Made by a program: the position numbers and the translations under genes | Shown: in pieces, positions 24,599-34,110 of the stretch | Layout: each line of letters starts with the position of its first letter | Position numbering within the stretch: the stretch's first letter is position 1 | Source: Paracoccaceae bacterium | GTDB taxonomy: Bacteria > Pseudomonadota > Alphaproteobacteria > Rhodobacterales > Rhodobacteraceae | Length of the DNA stretch: 64,000 nucleotides | NCBI GenBank assembly: GCA_014872875.1 | Contig: WKFI01000021.1 | Coordinates: forward strand, 124,001 to 188,000 | Direction of reading: 5' to 3' | Notes under the pieces: generated by a model | What the model was told of the DNA's origin: nothing | What the model saw: the letters and a program-made list of their open reading frames with translations, nothing else | Databases searched by the model: none

Positions 24599-25117
24599 AT
24601 GCAGATGTCCGACCAGAAGGAGATCCTGGCAGATCCCGCAACAGTCTATGCAGCGCTGTTGAACCCCGAGGTTCTCAAAGCCTGCGTTCCTGGCGCCAGC
24701 GAGGTGACGGGAACCCCCGAAGACGGCTATCAGGCGACAGTGACCCAGAAGGTCGGCCCGGTGAAGGCCACGTTCAAGGGGCAGGTCACAATGTCCGACA
24801 TGGTGGAAAACGAAAGGCTGACCATAACCGGCGAAGGCAAAGGCGGTGCCGCGGGATTTGCCAAGGGCGGCGCCGAAGTGAAGCTGACTGCAACCGATAC
24901 GGGTACATTGCTTTCGTATGACGTGGACGCCAAGGTCGGCGGCAAGCTGGCGCAGCTGGGCAGCCGGCTGATCGACGGGTTTGCAAAAAAGATGGCAGAT
25001 CAGTTTTTTGTCAACCTTCAGGAGCAGCTTGGGGGTGTCCCGGAGACCGAAGCCGAAGAAACCTCCGACGAGGCCGAGAAGAAGGGCTGGTTCAGCAAGA
25101 TCACCGGGAGGGAGTGA
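24599..25117 (+). CDS. CoxG-like SRPBCC protein
   Basis: 172-residue protein of the carbon monoxide dehydrogenase subunit G family (SRPBCC fold). Family stretches: PEVLKACVPGASEV, GPVKATFKGQV, and KVGGKLAQLGSRLIDGFAKKMADQFF. In CO-oxidising bacteria CoxG recruits the dehydrogenase to the membrane; here no coxSML genes adjoin, so the role is open. The last 30 residues are acidic then basic (EAEETSDEAEKKGWFSKITG), perhaps a membrane contact. AGGAG lies nine bases before the ATG. Single gene, hairpin immediately after its stop. Confidence 0.88.
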   Translation: MQMSDQKEILADPATVYAALLNPEVLKACVPGASEVTGTPEDGYQATVTQKVGPVKATFKGQVTMSDMVENERLTITGEGKGGAAGFAKGGAEVKLTATDTGTLLSYDVDAKVGGKLAQLGSRLIDGFAKKMADQFFVNLQEQLGGVPETEAEETSDEAEKKGWFSKITGRE

Positions 25118-25118
25118 T

Positions 25119-25146
25119 CGCGCAGAAATGCACAGTGTTCTGCGCG
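25119..25146 (+). terminator. Hairpin directly after the coxG-like gene
   Basis: Perfect 9-bp arms CGCGCAGAA / TTCTGCGCG with a 10-nt loop that itself contains CAC/GTG. It starts one base after the stop codon. No T run follows, so termination would be weak or Rho-assisted. Confidence 0.5.
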
Positions 25147-25217
25147 GCTTCCCAACTGGCCCCTTTCGAAAAGGCGCGCTAAGTTGCCCGAACTGATCGG
25201 TTCACTTCGGGGGTGAC

Positions 25218-26147
25218 ATGTCCGTAATTCTGTCCATCAAGGACCTGCGCAAATCCTACGCGGGCGGGTTCGAGGCGTTGAAAGGTGTGTCCCTGGACAT
25301 CGAGGAAGGCGAGATACTCGCTCTTCTTGGGCCCAATGGAGCGGGAAAGACCACCTTGATTTCAACGGTCTGCGGGATCACCACGCCCACGTCAGGGTCG
25401 GTGACCGTGGGCGGGCATGACATCCTGACGGATTTCCGCGCGGCGCGGTCACTGATCGGTTTGGTCCCACAAGACATCTTTCTGGAGCCGTTCGAGAAGG
25501 TTTGGAACACGGTGCGCTTTTCCCGCGGATTGTTCGGCAAACCGCGTGACGATTCCAAGTTGGAAGAAATCCTGAAAAAGCTGAGCCTGTGGGAGAAACG
25601 CTTGAGCCCGACAAAGGAATTGTCAGGGGGCATGAAACGACGGGTCTTGATCGCCAAGGCGCTGGCGCATGATCCGCGGGTTCTCTTTCTGGATGAACCG
25701 ACGGCAGGGGTCGATGTCGAGTTGCGCAAGGACATGTGGGACATCGTGGCCGAGTTGAAGGCCAGCGGCGTGACCATCATCCTGACCACCCATTACATAG
25801 AAGAAGCCGAAGCCATTGCCGACCGGGTGGGTGTCATTCGGGGCGGAGAATTGTTGTTGGTGGAGGAAAAAGACCAGTTGATGCAGCGCATGGGGCGCAA
25901 ACAATTGGAAGTGCAGTTGACCGATCCAATCACCGAAGTTCCCGCATCGCTCGCCCATCTGAACCTGGAGCTGGGACAAGGGGGCGGATCGCTGATCTAT
26001 ACCTACGACACGCGTGCAGAGCGCACAGGCATAACTGCGTTGTTGAACGAGGTAGCGCAGGCTGGGCTGGTACTGGCCGATGTGCAGACACGGCAAAGCA
26101 GCCTGGAAGACATCTTTGTGGGGCTGGTGTCGGAGGACGTGGTATGA
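25218..26147 (+). CDS. ABC transporter ATP-binding protein (ABC-2 exporter type, YadG-like)
   Basis: 309-residue nucleotide-binding subunit. Walker [10 protein letters not shown] (about 37-45), Q-loop VPQD, signature LSGGMKRR, Walker [11 protein letters not shown] and switch His in TTHYIEEAE are all present. The 80-residue C-terminal extension is typical of the drug or polysaccharide export group. It couples ATP hydrolysis to transport through the permease encoded next, whose start overlaps this stop (ATGA). Substrate unknown. Confidence 0.95.
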   Translation: MSVILSIKDLRKSYAGGFEALKGVSLDIEEGEILALLGPNGAGKTTLISTVCGITTPTSGSVTVGGHDILTDFRAARSLIGLVPQDIFLEPFEKVWNTVRFSRGLFGKPRDDSKLEEILKKLSLWEKRLSPTKELSGGMKRRVLIAKALAHDPRVLFLDEPTAGVDVELRKDMWDIVAELKASGVTIILTTHYIEEAEAIADRVGVIRGGELLLVEEKDQLMQRMGRKQLEVQLTDPITEVPASLAHLNLELGQGGGSLIYTYDTRAERTGITALLNEVAQAGLVLADVQTRQSSLEDIFVGLVSEDVV

Positions 26148-26905
26148 ACTGGACCGGGATACTCTCGATTTATCGCTATGAAATGACGCGTTTTTTTCGC
26201 ACGTTGTTACAAAGCTTCGTGTCGCCGGTCTTGTCTACATCGCTCTATTTCGTGGTCTTTGGCGCCGCCATCGGCAGCCGGATCGAGGAGGTGGACGGGG
26301 TCGATTACGGGGCATTTATTGTGCCGGGTCTGATCATGCTGAGTGTGATGACGCAATCGACGACCAACGCGAGCTTTGGCATCTATTTCCCCAAGTTCAT
26401 CGGCACGATTTATGAACTTCTGTCTGCACCGATCAATTTCCTGGAAATCGTGATCGGCTATGTCGGTGCGGCCGCGACCAAGGCTCTGTTTATTGGTTTG
26501 GTGATCCTTGGCACCTCGTCCTTGTTCGTGGATTTACATATTGCGCATCCGCTGGCGATGATCCTGTTTCTGGTTCTGACGTGCCTGAGCTTTGCGTTGA
26601 TGGGCTTCATCATAGGCATTTGGGCAGGCAATTTCGAACAATTGCAACTGGTGCCGCTGCTGATTGTGACGCCCTTGGTGTTTTTGGGTGGATCGTTCTA
26701 TTCGATCTCGATGTTGCCGCCGATCTGGCAGAAAATCACGCTGTTCAACCCTGTCGTCTATCTGATCTCGGGTTTTCGCTGGTCCTTCTTCGGGCAGTCC
26801 GACGTGCCGGTCGCAATCAGCCTGGCAGCGATTTTTGGTTTTACGCTGCTGTGCCTTGGCGTGATCTGGTGGATTTTCAGGACCGGTTGGCGCATCAGAT
26901 CATGA
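26144..26905 (+). CDS. ABC-2 type permease (YadH-like)
   Basis: 253-residue inner membrane protein with six hydrophobic segments. The N-terminal [22 protein letters not shown] and the TM5-6 block [14 protein letters not shown] are the ABC-2 permease signatures of the YadH/NodJ group. It pairs with the preceding ATPase, with which its start overlaps by four bases. Homodimer with two ATPase copies expected. Relatives export lipid-linked or polyketide-like compounds, but cargo cannot be inferred here. Confidence 0.94.
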   Translation: MNWTGILSIYRYEMTRFFRTLLQSFVSPVLSTSLYFVVFGAAIGSRIEEVDGVDYGAFIVPGLIMLSVMTQSTTNASFGIYFPKFIGTIYELLSAPINFLEIVIGYVGAAATKALFIGLVILGTSSLFVDLHIAHPLAMILFLVLTCLSFALMGFIIGIWAGNFEQLQLVPLLIVTPLVFLGGSFYSISMLPPIWQKITLFNPVVYLISGFRWSFFGQSDVPVAISLAAIFGFTLLCLGVIWWIFRTGWRIRS

Positions 26906-27026
26906 AGGCGCCACGTTGAACCGGCGTTGCAAATTTGCACGGACTTGTGTGATTTTTGCCTGCCGTCGCGTTTAAGCCGGGGCGCGTGCCTTGTTTCGGG
27001 GCAGGGGGCATTCTACATCGGCCTGC

Positions 27027-27824
27027 ATGAAACTGCGCCTGCCCTTTATCAAAAACCCGCCACTTGTCTCGGTCGTGCGCCTGCACGGTGCCATTGGCAT
27101 GGCTGCGCGGGGGGGGCTGAACGACGCCGCACTGGCCCCTGTGCTGGAGCGTGCATTCCGCAAAGGCAAACCCAAGGCAGTCGCGCTGGAGATCAATTCT
27201 CCCGGCGGATCGCCGGTGCAAAGCTCGTTGATCGGGGCGCGCATCCGTCGTCTGTCGGATGAGACCAAGGTGCCGGTCATTGCCTTTGTCGAAGATGTTG
27301 CCGCCTCGGGCGGGTATTGGCTGGCGGCCTCGGCGGATGAGATTTACGGCGATGACAGTTCGATCATCGGCTCTATCGGGGTGATTTCGGCCAGCTTTGG
27401 TGCGCATGTATTCTTGGCGCGGCAAGGGATCGAGCGACGGGTTTATACCGCCGGCAAATCCAAGTCGATGCTAGACCCGTTCCGGCCTGAAGATCCCAAG
27501 GATGTGACCCGGCTGAAGGGTCTGTTGGGCGATATTCATGAGAATTTCATTGCCCATGTGAAAGAGCGTCGTGGCAACAAGTTGGCGGCCGAGACTGATC
27601 TGTTCACTGGTGAAATCTGGCTGGCGCGGCGTGCTGCCGAACTGGGTTTGATCGATGGGATTGGCCATATCGGCCCCAAGATGAAAGAGCGTTTTGGCGA
27701 CAAGGTGCAGTTCCGCCGCTACGGCATCCGCAAGCCGTTACTGGCCCGGTTTGGAGCGCAAATTGCGGGTGACGCGCTGGGCAGCATCGAGGAGCGCGCC
27801 GAATTTGCGCGCTACGGGTTGTGA
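27027..27824 (+). CDS. S49 family serine peptidase (SohB/SppA type)
   Basis: 265-residue single-domain S49 peptidase. Nucleophile Ser94 is in VAASGGYW, and the general base is Lys146 in AGKSKSML, 52 residues later as in SppA of Bacillus. INSPGGSP (57-63) supplies the oxyanion loop. These enzymes degrade signal peptides or membrane protein fragments. There is no obvious N-terminal membrane anchor beyond a short hydrophobic start, unlike SohB. The ATG at 27027 lacks a good ribosome site; a TTG 36 bp upstream is possible. Next gene begins one base after the stop. Confidence 0.9.
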   Translation: MKLRLPFIKNPPLVSVVRLHGAIGMAARGGLNDAALAPVLERAFRKGKPKAVALEINSPGGSPVQSSLIGARIRRLSDETKVPVIAFVEDVAASGGYWLAASADEIYGDDSSIIGSIGVISASFGAHVFLARQGIERRVYTAGKSKSMLDPFRPEDPKDVTRLKGLLGDIHENFIAHVKERRGNKLAAETDLFTGEIWLARRAAELGLIDGIGHIGPKMKERFGDKVQFRRYGIRKPLLARFGAQIAGDALGSIEERAEFARYGL

Positions 27825-27825
27825 C

Positions 27826-27999
27826 GTGATCCTCAAAATCGTCTCCCTCTTTCTGGTAGTTATGGCGGCGCTGGCCATGTTCGGGAAACTCAAGGTTCCC
27901 GGAGCAAAACGGTTGTCCTCGGCTCGCTGTCCAAAATGCGGGCGCTTCAAGATCGGCAAAGGCCCTTGTGGCTGTAGCAAGGGAGGGCGTCGGGGATGA
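27826..27999 (+). CDS. Small membrane protein with a zinc-ribbon-like Cys motif
   Basis: 57-residue frame starting GTG at 27826, one base after the S49 stop, and ending by ATGA overlap with the exchanger gene. Residues 1-18 form one hydrophobic helix (ILKIVSLFLVVMAALAMFG). The C-terminal basic half has CPKCGRFKIGKGPCGC, a Cys-x2-Cys and Cys-x-Cys set able to bind one zinc ion. Position and the coupled codons argue for real translation. No function is known to me. Confidence 0.75.
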   Translation: MILKIVSLFLVVMAALAMFGKLKVPGAKRLSSARCPKCGRFKIGKGPCGCSKGGRRG

Positions 28000-28943
28000 T
28001 GCCATGGCTGGCCTCGGGCCTGGGTCTGATCATTCTGCTTCTGGCAGGCGACGCGCTGGTACGCGGTGCAGTGAACCTGAGCCTGCGGCTGGGCGTTCCG
28101 GCGATGATCGTCAGTCTGACCATCGTGGCCTTTGGTACCTCTGCCCCGGAGTTGTTGATTGCGATTTCTGCAATTCTGGACAATGCCCCCGGCATCGCGC
28201 TGGGCAATGTGGTGGGGTCCAATACTGCCAATATTCTGCTGGTGCTTGGTGTTCCAGCGATGTTGTCGGTTCTGCACACCAGCGAATGCGATACGCGCAA
28301 GACCTATATTTTCATGTTGATCGCGTCGGTCCTGTTCATCGCGCTGGCGTTCTGCGGGATCTTCACGATCTGGTCGGGGCTGATCCTGCTGGCTGCTCTG
28401 GCGCTTGTGCTGGGGGATGCATTCCGTGAAGCGCGCGCGCATCGACGCGCGGGGTGCGTGGATGATCTGGAAGACATTGAAGAGGCCGATCCCGACATGC
28501 CATATTGGCGCATCGGGATCTATTTGGTGCTGGGTCTGATCGGCCTTCCACTGGGGGCGGACCTGCTTGTGGACAACGCCACCATCATTGCGCGCATGTA
28601 CGGGATTAGCGAAACCGTAATCGGTTTGACTCTGGTGGCGGTCGGGACATCTTTGCCCGAGCTGGCAACCACGGTGATGGCTGCGCTGCGTCGTCAGGCG
28701 GATGTCGCGCTGGGCAATGTTATCGGGTCGAACATGTTCAACCTGTTGGCCATCATCGGTGTGGCTACCTTTGTTGGACCGATCCCCGTGGATCCGGCGT
28801 TCCTGGAGTTCGATCTGTGGGTGATGCTGGCGGCGTCGCTGGTGTTGATCCCTTTCGTGTTCTTCAAGAAAGACATCACAAGAACGTGGGGTGTCGCGCT
28901 GACCTGTCTTTATTTCGTCTACGTACTAACTATCCTTCACTGA
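27996..28943 (+). CDS. Calcium/sodium antiporter (CaCA family, YrbG-like)
   Basis: 315-residue membrane protein with about ten hydrophobic segments and the two alpha repeats of cation exchangers: AFGTSAPELLIAI with GNVVGSNTANILLVLG, and AVGTSLPELATTV with GNVIGSNMFNLLAIIG. The conserved Glu in both PEL motifs bind the cation. A central acidic loop (DLEDIEEADPD) may bind Ca2+. Exchanges Ca2+ for Na+ or H+ at the inner membrane. Starts by ATGA overlap with the 57-aa gene. Confidence 0.95.
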   Translation: MMPWLASGLGLIILLLAGDALVRGAVNLSLRLGVPAMIVSLTIVAFGTSAPELLIAISAILDNAPGIALGNVVGSNTANILLVLGVPAMLSVLHTSECDTRKTYIFMLIASVLFIALAFCGIFTIWSGLILLAALALVLGDAFREARAHRRAGCVDDLEDIEEADPDMPYWRIGIYLVLGLIGLPLGADLLVDNATIIARMYGISETVIGLTLVAVGTSLPELATTVMAALRRQADVALGNVIGSNMFNLLAIIGVATFVGPIPVDPAFLEFDLWVMLAASLVLIPFVFFKKDITRTWGVALTCLYFVYVLTILH

Positions 28944-28970
28944 TCGAAAACGGTTTCGGCGAGGGACGGC

Positions 28971-29750
28971 ATGACACGGGCATTGGTGACCGGCGCAGCG
29001 CGGCGTGTAGGCAGGGCTTTGGCTCTGGAACTGGCGCGGCGTGGTCTTGATGTTGCGATCCATTTCAACAGATCCGAGGGTGAGGCTGCCGAGGTTGCCG
29101 AACAGGTCCGCGCCTTGGGGCGCAAGGCTTGTCTCGTTCAGGCCGACCTGCTGGACGAAGCCGCTACCGCCACACTGTTGCCGCGGGCGTCGCAGGCGTT
29201 GGGCGGGCCAATCACCTGTTTGGTCAATAATGCCTCGATCTTTGAGCACGACACACTGAAAACGGCAACGTCTGAAAGTTGGGACCGCCATTTTGGCAGC
29301 AACCTCCGCGCACCTTTTGTCCTGATACAGGCGATGGCTGCGCAAGAGCTTGGGCACAGTACGGATGCAGCCGGGGAGCCGGTGGCCAACGGTCTGGTTG
29401 TTAACATGATTGACCAACGGGTGCGCAAGCTCACGCCAGAATTCATGACCTATACATTGGCGAAATCCGCTTTGTGGACCCTGACCCAGACAGCGGCTCA
29501 GGCGTTGGCCCCGGATATTCGCGTCAACGCGATCGGGCCAGGGCCAACGCTGGCGGGCGTGCATCAGAGCGCGCAAGGTTTTGCGCGCCAACGTGCCAGT
29601 ACGGTTCTGAAACGGGGAGTAAACCCGGACGAAATAGGTGCTGCTTTGGGATATTTCCTGAGCTCACCCGGCGTCACTGGGCAGTTGCTTTGCGTCGATG
29701 GCGGACAGCACCTGGGATGGCAGACGCCGGACGTTCTCGACCTGGAATGA
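28971..29750 (+). CDS. SDR with pteridine-reductase signature (FolM/PTR1-like)
   Basis: 259-residue SDR. The glycine motif is TGAARRVGRALA: the Arg-Arg-x-Gly form that marks NADPH-dependent pteridine reductases (PTR1, FolM). NMIDQR places the Asp used for pterin binding, and YTLAK is the catalytic Tyr/Lys pair. FolM reduces dihydromonapterin and dihydrofolate. The likely role is tetrahydropterin or folate supply; no folate gene adjoins to confirm it. GAGGGAC lies before the ATG. Followed by a 303-bp gene-free gap. Confidence 0.82.
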   Translation: MTRALVTGAARRVGRALALELARRGLDVAIHFNRSEGEAAEVAEQVRALGRKACLVQADLLDEAATATLLPRASQALGGPITCLVNNASIFEHDTLKTATSESWDRHFGSNLRAPFVLIQAMAAQELGHSTDAAGEPVANGLVVNMIDQRVRKLTPEFMTYTLAKSALWTLTQTAAQALAPDIRVNAIGPGPTLAGVHQSAQGFARQRASTVLKRGVNPDEIGAALGYFLSSPGVTGQLLCVDGGQHLGWQTPDVLDLE

Positions 29751-30053
29751 GGTGTGGATTGGTGAGCGGGGCATGCAAGTTTTGCACCGCTCCGGATTTC
29801 GTTACCAAAGCGTTACAAAAATGTCTTTAATTTCAAAATCTTGTCCTGTATGCAAAATTATATTGTTTAATATCAATGAGTTATTTTTGTGCCTATTTTT
29901 TAATCAGTTAACGAAATGGCCCTGTTTTCAAGGGAAAAACCCCACTCTGTGAAAGATATCTTCACAGTTATCCACAAGTTTGGTGGATTTGTTTTTCCTT
30001 GATCCCGATGGCACAAGATTGCAGCCAGCAGCGGAGAATCATATTTCTGTCAC
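29751..30053. promoter_or_regulatory. AT-rich gene-free gap with DnaA box and IHF-type site
   Basis: No gene is supported here. The first 50 bp hold a nested hairpin (GAGCGG...CCGCTC enclosing TGCAA...TTGCA). From about 29815 to 29960 the sequence is far more AT-rich than the window average. It contains TATCAATGAGTTA (29871-29883), an exact match to the IHF consensus, and TTATCCACA (29968-29976), a perfect DnaA box, directly preceded by an inverted repeat CTGTGAA/TTCACAG (29947-29967). It also must hold the uvrC promoter. Confidence 0.55.
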
Positions 30054-31925
30054 ATGACTGACTCCTCGGACACGACCCCGCCCCCCGCACGCACCGGATA
30101 TGCCGTTATTCAGGATCATCTGAAGACGCTGGATCATTCGCCCGGTGTGTACCGGATGCTCGATGCGGAAAGCCGCGTGTTGTACGTGGGCAAGGCACGC
30201 AACCTGCGGGCGCGGGTGTCGAACTATGCTCGGCCGGGGCATTCGGGGCGGATCGAAAAGATGATTTCCCAGACGGCCGCGATGATGTTCCTGACAACGA
30301 GGACCGAAACAGAAGCGCTGCTTTTGGAGCAGAACCTGATCAAGCAGCTGAAGCCGAAATACAACGTGCTGCTGCGCGACGACAAAAGCTTTCCGAATAT
30401 CCTGGTGGCCAAGGATCACGACTATCCGCAGATCAAGAAGCACCGGGGAGCCCGGAAACAGAAAGGCACTTATTTCGGACCGTTTGCCAGCGCCGGTGCG
30501 GTGAACAGAACCCTCAACCAACTGCAAAAGGCGTTCTTGTTACGCAACTGTTCGGACGCCATGTTCGACAGCCGATCACGGCCTTGCCTGCTGTATCAGA
30601 TCAAGCGCTGCTCGGGGCCATGTGTGGGCAAGATTTCAGAGGCCGACTATGCCGACAGTGTGCGTGATGCCGAACGTTTCCTGTCTGGGCGGTCCACCAA
30701 GGTGCAGGAGGACCTGGCGGCCCAGATGCAGGAAGCTTCGGACGCTATGGAGTTCGAACGGGCCGCCGGTCTGCGAGACCGGATCCGGGCGTTGACCCAG
30801 GTGCAGACAAATCAGGGGATCAACCCGCGTGGTGTGGCCGAGGCTGATATCGTTGCCCTGCATATGGAGAGCGGTCAGGCCTGCGTGCAGGTGTTCTTCA
30901 TTAGAGCCAACCAGAACTGGGGCAATCAGGATTTTTATCCGCGTGTCGGCGCTGATGTCAGCGCGGCCGAAGCGATGGAAGCTTTTCTGGGTCAGTTCTA
31001 CGACAACAAGGAACCGCCCCGGCAGTTGATCCTGTCGGATGGGATCGAAAACGCCGATCTCATGGCTGACGCCCTGAGCGAAAAGGCAGGGCGCAAGGTC
31101 GAGATCCTTGTCCCTCAGCGGGGCGAAAAGGCGGAACTCGTTTCAGGCGCGCTACGCAATGCCCGCGAGGCACTGGCACGAAAAATGTCGGAAAGCGCCA
31201 CACAGGCGAAACTGCTGCGTGGTGTGTCTGATGCGTTCGATCTTGAAGGGCCGCCACAGCGGATCGAGGTCTATGACAACTCGCATATTCAGGGCACCAA
31301 TGCTGTCGGCGGGATGATCGTGGCGGGCCCCGAGGGCTTCATGAAGAACGCCTATCGCAAGTTCAACATCCGCGGCGGCGACCTGACACCTGGAGACGAT
31401 TTCGGCATGATGAAAGAGGTGCTGAACCGCCGGTTTGCGCGCCTTCTGAAAGAGGATCCGGACCGTGACAAGGGTCTGTGGCCGGATCTGTTGTTGATCG
31501 ATGGCGGCGCAGGCCAGGTCAGCGCGGTGCAGCAGATCATGGAAGAACACGGTGTCGAGGACATCCCGATGGTAGGTGTCGCAAAAGGCATCGACCGGGA
31601 TCACGGCAAGGAAGAATTTCACCGCACCGGCAAGCGCCCATTTGCTCTGCGTCACAACGATCCCGTGTTGTATTACATCCAGCGTTTGCGGGACGAGGCG
31701 CACCGATTTGCCATCGGAACGCACCGTGCCAAACGGGCCAAGGCTGTCGGGGCTACGCCGTTGGATGAAATCGCCGGAGTCGGCGCTGCCCGCAAACGGG
31801 CCCTGCTGGCGCATTTCGGAAGCGCCAAGGCGGTCAGTCGTGCCAATCTGGCCGACCTCAAGGCGGTAGACGGCATTTCGGAAGGATTGGCGCAGAAGGT
31901 TTACGACTTTTTCCATGATCGGTGA
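30054..31925 (+). CDS. uvrC: Excinuclease ABC subunit C
   Basis: Endonuclease that makes both incisions in nucleotide excision repair together with UvrA/UvrB. 623 residues, normal. Domains in order: GIY-YIG nuclease (SPGVYRML...LYVGKA, about 28-110), the Cys-rich [18 protein letters not shown] domain ([14 protein letters not shown], about 235), RNase H-like 3' incision domain ([19 protein letters not shown]), and C-terminal helix-hairpin-helix pair. Starts ATG at 30054; no good ribosome site but no other start keeps the GIY domain. First of a plus-strand series up to moaE. Confidence 0.98.
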   Translation: MTDSSDTTPPPARTGYAVIQDHLKTLDHSPGVYRMLDAESRVLYVGKARNLRARVSNYARPGHSGRIEKMISQTAAMMFLTTRTETEALLLEQNLIKQLKPKYNVLLRDDKSFPNILVAKDHDYPQIKKHRGARKQKGTYFGPFASAGAVNRTLNQLQKAFLLRNCSDAMFDSRSRPCLLYQIKRCSGPCVGKISEADYADSVRDAERFLSGRSTKVQEDLAAQMQEASDAMEFERAAGLRDRIRALTQVQTNQGINPRGVAEADIVALHMESGQACVQVFFIRANQNWGNQDFYPRVGADVSAAEAMEAFLGQFYDNKEPPRQLILSDGIENADLMADALSEKAGRKVEILVPQRGEKAELVSGALRNAREALARKMSESATQAKLLRGVSDAFDLEGPPQRIEVYDNSHIQGTNAVGGMIVAGPEGFMKNAYRKFNIRGGDLTPGDDFGMMKEVLNRRFARLLKEDPDRDKGLWPDLLLIDGGAGQVSAVQQIMEEHGVEDIPMVGVAKGIDRDHGKEEFHRTGKRPFALRHNDPVLYYIQRLRDEAHRFAIGTHRAKRAKAVGATPLDEIAGVGAARKRALLAHFGSAKAVSRANLADLKAVDGISEGLAQKVYDFFHDR

Positions 31926-31976
31926 CTTGTCATTCCGTTCGCCCTGCGCTTGGCTGCGTGGAGCAGGGAGAGAGAC

Positions 31977-33134
31977 ATGCCGATCATGAAGGGGTTTCCG
32001 CCTGATCCGGCGGACAGGGTCACTTTGGCGAACTGGCGGACACAGCCATATTCCTCATGGGCCTTTCATCACGTGCGCGAAATCGTGCCCTCGGCCGAAA
32101 TCGCGCATGATCCGGAAAATGTTTGGGAGTTGGCCCGGGGCGCACAGCTGGTCTCCAATGAAGAAATCGAGGCGGTTCTTGCCGGAACGCAGACGGATGC
32201 TGTGGTTGTGTTGCATAAAGGCCGGATCGTGCATGAGATGTACCGAAACGGGATGACGGCCGGCGACCCGCATATCCTGATGTCGGTTTCAAAGTCGATG
32301 TTGGGACTGCTGGCGGGATGCCTGCTGGGAAAAGGTTTACTGGATCTTGACGCTCCGCTGACAAGCTATGTGCCGGAATTGGCTGAAACGGCCTATGCCG
32401 GGGCCACCGTGCGACAGGCGTTGGACATGCGGGCCGGGGTTTCGTTTTCCGAGGATTACGAAGCGCTGTCCGGACCGATCATCGCATATCGCAAGGCCGC
32501 CAACTGGAACCCGGTTGAGCCCGGCGATGTCGTCCCAGATCTGCGCAGTTTTCAGTTGATGCTGACCGAGCCGGATGGGCCCCACGGCGGTCGGTTTCAC
32601 TATGTCTCTCCCGTGACGGACCTGTTGGCCTGGGTCTTTGAGCGCGCGACTGGCACGCGCTATGCAGACCTGATGTCGGAACATTTGTGGCGACCGATGG
32701 GGGCCGAGAAAGCGGCCTATATCACGGTTGACCGAATTGGCGGCGCCCGCGCTGCCGGAGGCATGTGCGTGACGGCGCGTGATCTGGCGCGGGTGGGCGC
32801 GTTGATGTGTCAGGGGGGCGCGCGTGACGGCAAATCGGTGATTGCCGGCACCTGGTTGAACGATATCGTCCACAATGGAGATCGGCAGGCATGGGTCGAG
32901 GGTGACTTTCACGATCGCTTCGCGATGTATGACATGTGCTATCGTTCCAAGTGGTATGTTCACCGGGGGGAGGCGCCATTGATCCACGGAATGGGGATTC
33001 ACGGTCAGTACCTGTTCGCAGATCCAACACGGGACCTTTCGATTGCGCTTCTTTCCTCCGAGGCTGACCCGGTCAGCGATCATGCATTCGCGCCTCGCAT
33101 GGCGTTGGTGCGGCTGCTGCAGGCAGCAGTTTGA
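31977..33134 (+). CDS. Serine hydrolase, beta-lactamase class C / esterase fold
   Basis: 385-residue penicillin-recognising-type hydrolase. Ser103-Val-Ser-Lys106 is the SxxK pair, FHYVSP about 100 residues later supplies the Tyr (YxS/N position), and IHGMGIHGQY near the C-terminus stands at the KTG-like position (HGxG). Such proteins are usually esterases, peptidases or 6-aminohexanoate-dimer hydrolases (NylB-like, fold identical) rather than true beta-lactamases. There is no signal peptide, so it is cytosolic. GGGAGAG precedes the ATG at 31977. Substrate unknown. Confidence 0.87.
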   Translation: MPIMKGFPPDPADRVTLANWRTQPYSSWAFHHVREIVPSAEIAHDPENVWELARGAQLVSNEEIEAVLAGTQTDAVVVLHKGRIVHEMYRNGMTAGDPHILMSVSKSMLGLLAGCLLGKGLLDLDAPLTSYVPELAETAYAGATVRQALDMRAGVSFSEDYEALSGPIIAYRKAANWNPVEPGDVVPDLRSFQLMLTEPDGPHGGRFHYVSPVTDLLAWVFERATGTRYADLMSEHLWRPMGAEKAAYITVDRIGGARAAGGMCVTARDLARVGALMCQGGARDGKSVIAGTWLNDIVHNGDRQAWVEGDFHDRFAMYDMCYRSKWYVHRGEAPLIHGMGIHGQYLFADPTRDLSIALLSSEADPVSDHAFAPRMALVRLLQAAV

Positions 33135-33189
33135 TCGGCGTGTCACCGAGCCTCTTTCCTCGGGACGCCTGTCGGGATAAACCGGGCCC

Positions 33190-33861
33190 ATGAAATGGAA
33201 TTTGCCCAACATCCTGACCATCCTGCGGCTGCTGGCAGCGCCGGGTGTCGCCGTTATGTTTCTTTACTTCACACGGCCCTATGCCGACTGGCTGGCGCTG
33301 CTGTTGTTCATGGGGGCGGCAATCACGGATTTCTTCGACGGCTATCTGGCGCGGGCCTGGAAACAGGAAACCAAGATCGGTGCCATGTTGGATCCGATCG
33401 CCGACAAGGCGATGGTCGTGATCGCTTTGATGGTGATCGTGGGCTATTCGACGATTCACTGGACACCTTGGCTGGTGCTGCCTGCAACCGTTATCCTGTT
33501 CCGTGAAGTGTTTGTGTCGGGCCTGCGGGAATATCTGGGAGATACGGCCGGTACTCTGAAGGTCACCAAGCTGGCCAAATGGAAGACGACGGCGCAAATG
33601 ATCGCCATTGCGGTGCTTTTCGGACAAGGGATTTTTGAACATTACTTGGGCATGTCCGCCTTGGGCATGGATCAGCAACTGGTGGATCAGATCATGTCCG
33701 GGGAAGTCGAAGACCTGCAAGGGCTTCGTTGGAAGTTCGAAGGTATGATCTGGACCGGGCGTGTGGGTCTCTGGCTCCTGTGGATTGCAGCGGCTCTGAC
33801 ATTGATCACGGGTGCGGATTACCTACGTAAAGCCATGCCTCACCTGAAGGAGACACGGTAA
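33190..33861 (+). CDS. pgsA: CDP-diacylglycerol-glycerol-3-phosphate 3-phosphatidyltransferase
   Basis: Makes phosphatidylglycerol phosphate at the inner membrane, the committed step to phosphatidylglycerol and cardiolipin. 223 residues with multiple hydrophobic helices. The CDP-alcohol phosphotransferase motif DGYLARAWKQETKIGAMLD (about 50-68) with the following D-x3-D is intact. The moaD start overlaps its stop (TAATG), which is an unusual operon partnership between lipid and cofactor genes. The N-terminus MKWNLPNILTILRL is typical. Confidence 0.96.
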   Translation: MKWNLPNILTILRLLAAPGVAVMFLYFTRPYADWLALLLFMGAAITDFFDGYLARAWKQETKIGAMLDPIADKAMVVIALMVIVGYSTIHWTPWLVLPATVILFREVFVSGLREYLGDTAGTLKVTKLAKWKTTAQMIAIAVLFGQGIFEHYLGMSALGMDQQLVDQIMSGEVEDLQGLRWKFEGMIWTGRVGLWLLWIAAALTLITGADYLRKAMPHLKETR

Positions 33862-34106
33862 TGGATATTCTCTATTTCGCCTGGGTGCGTGAACGGATCG
33901 GCGTTCCACGTGAACGGGTTGAGAGCGGTGCAGCCACGGTGAATGACCTGGTCGCAGAATTGCGGGCAAGGGAAGAGCGGTACGAGGCCGCTTTTGCTGA
34001 TCTATCGGCGTTGCGGGTGGCTTTGGACCAGGAGCTTTCCGATTTCGACGCGCCGCTTGAGGGTGTACGCGAGGTAGCCTTTTTCCCACCGATGACCGGA
34101 GGCTGA
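33861..34106 (+). CDS. moaD: Molybdopterin synthase sulfur carrier subunit
   Basis: 81-residue ubiquitin-like protein whose C-terminal Gly-Gly is thiocarboxylated and donates sulfur to precursor Z for molybdopterin. FFPPMTGG is the family ending (FxPPVxGG). Start overlaps the pgsA stop; moaE begins four bases after the stop. Together MoaD and MoaE form the synthase heterotetramer. Confidence 0.95.
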   Translation: MDILYFAWVRERIGVPRERVESGAATVNDLVAELRAREERYEAAFADLSALRVALDQELSDFDAPLEGVREVAFFPPMTGG

Positions 34107-34110
34107 TCCA

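Noticed and set aside
29776-29952. Short plus-strand open frame in the AT-rich gap
   Set aside because: Composition is unlike coding sequence here, there is no ribosome site, and the peptide has no resemblance to known proteins.
29947-29967. Possible CRP site (TGTGA...TCACA)
   Set aside because: The spacing between the pentamers is 9 bp, not 6, so it does not fit the consensus.
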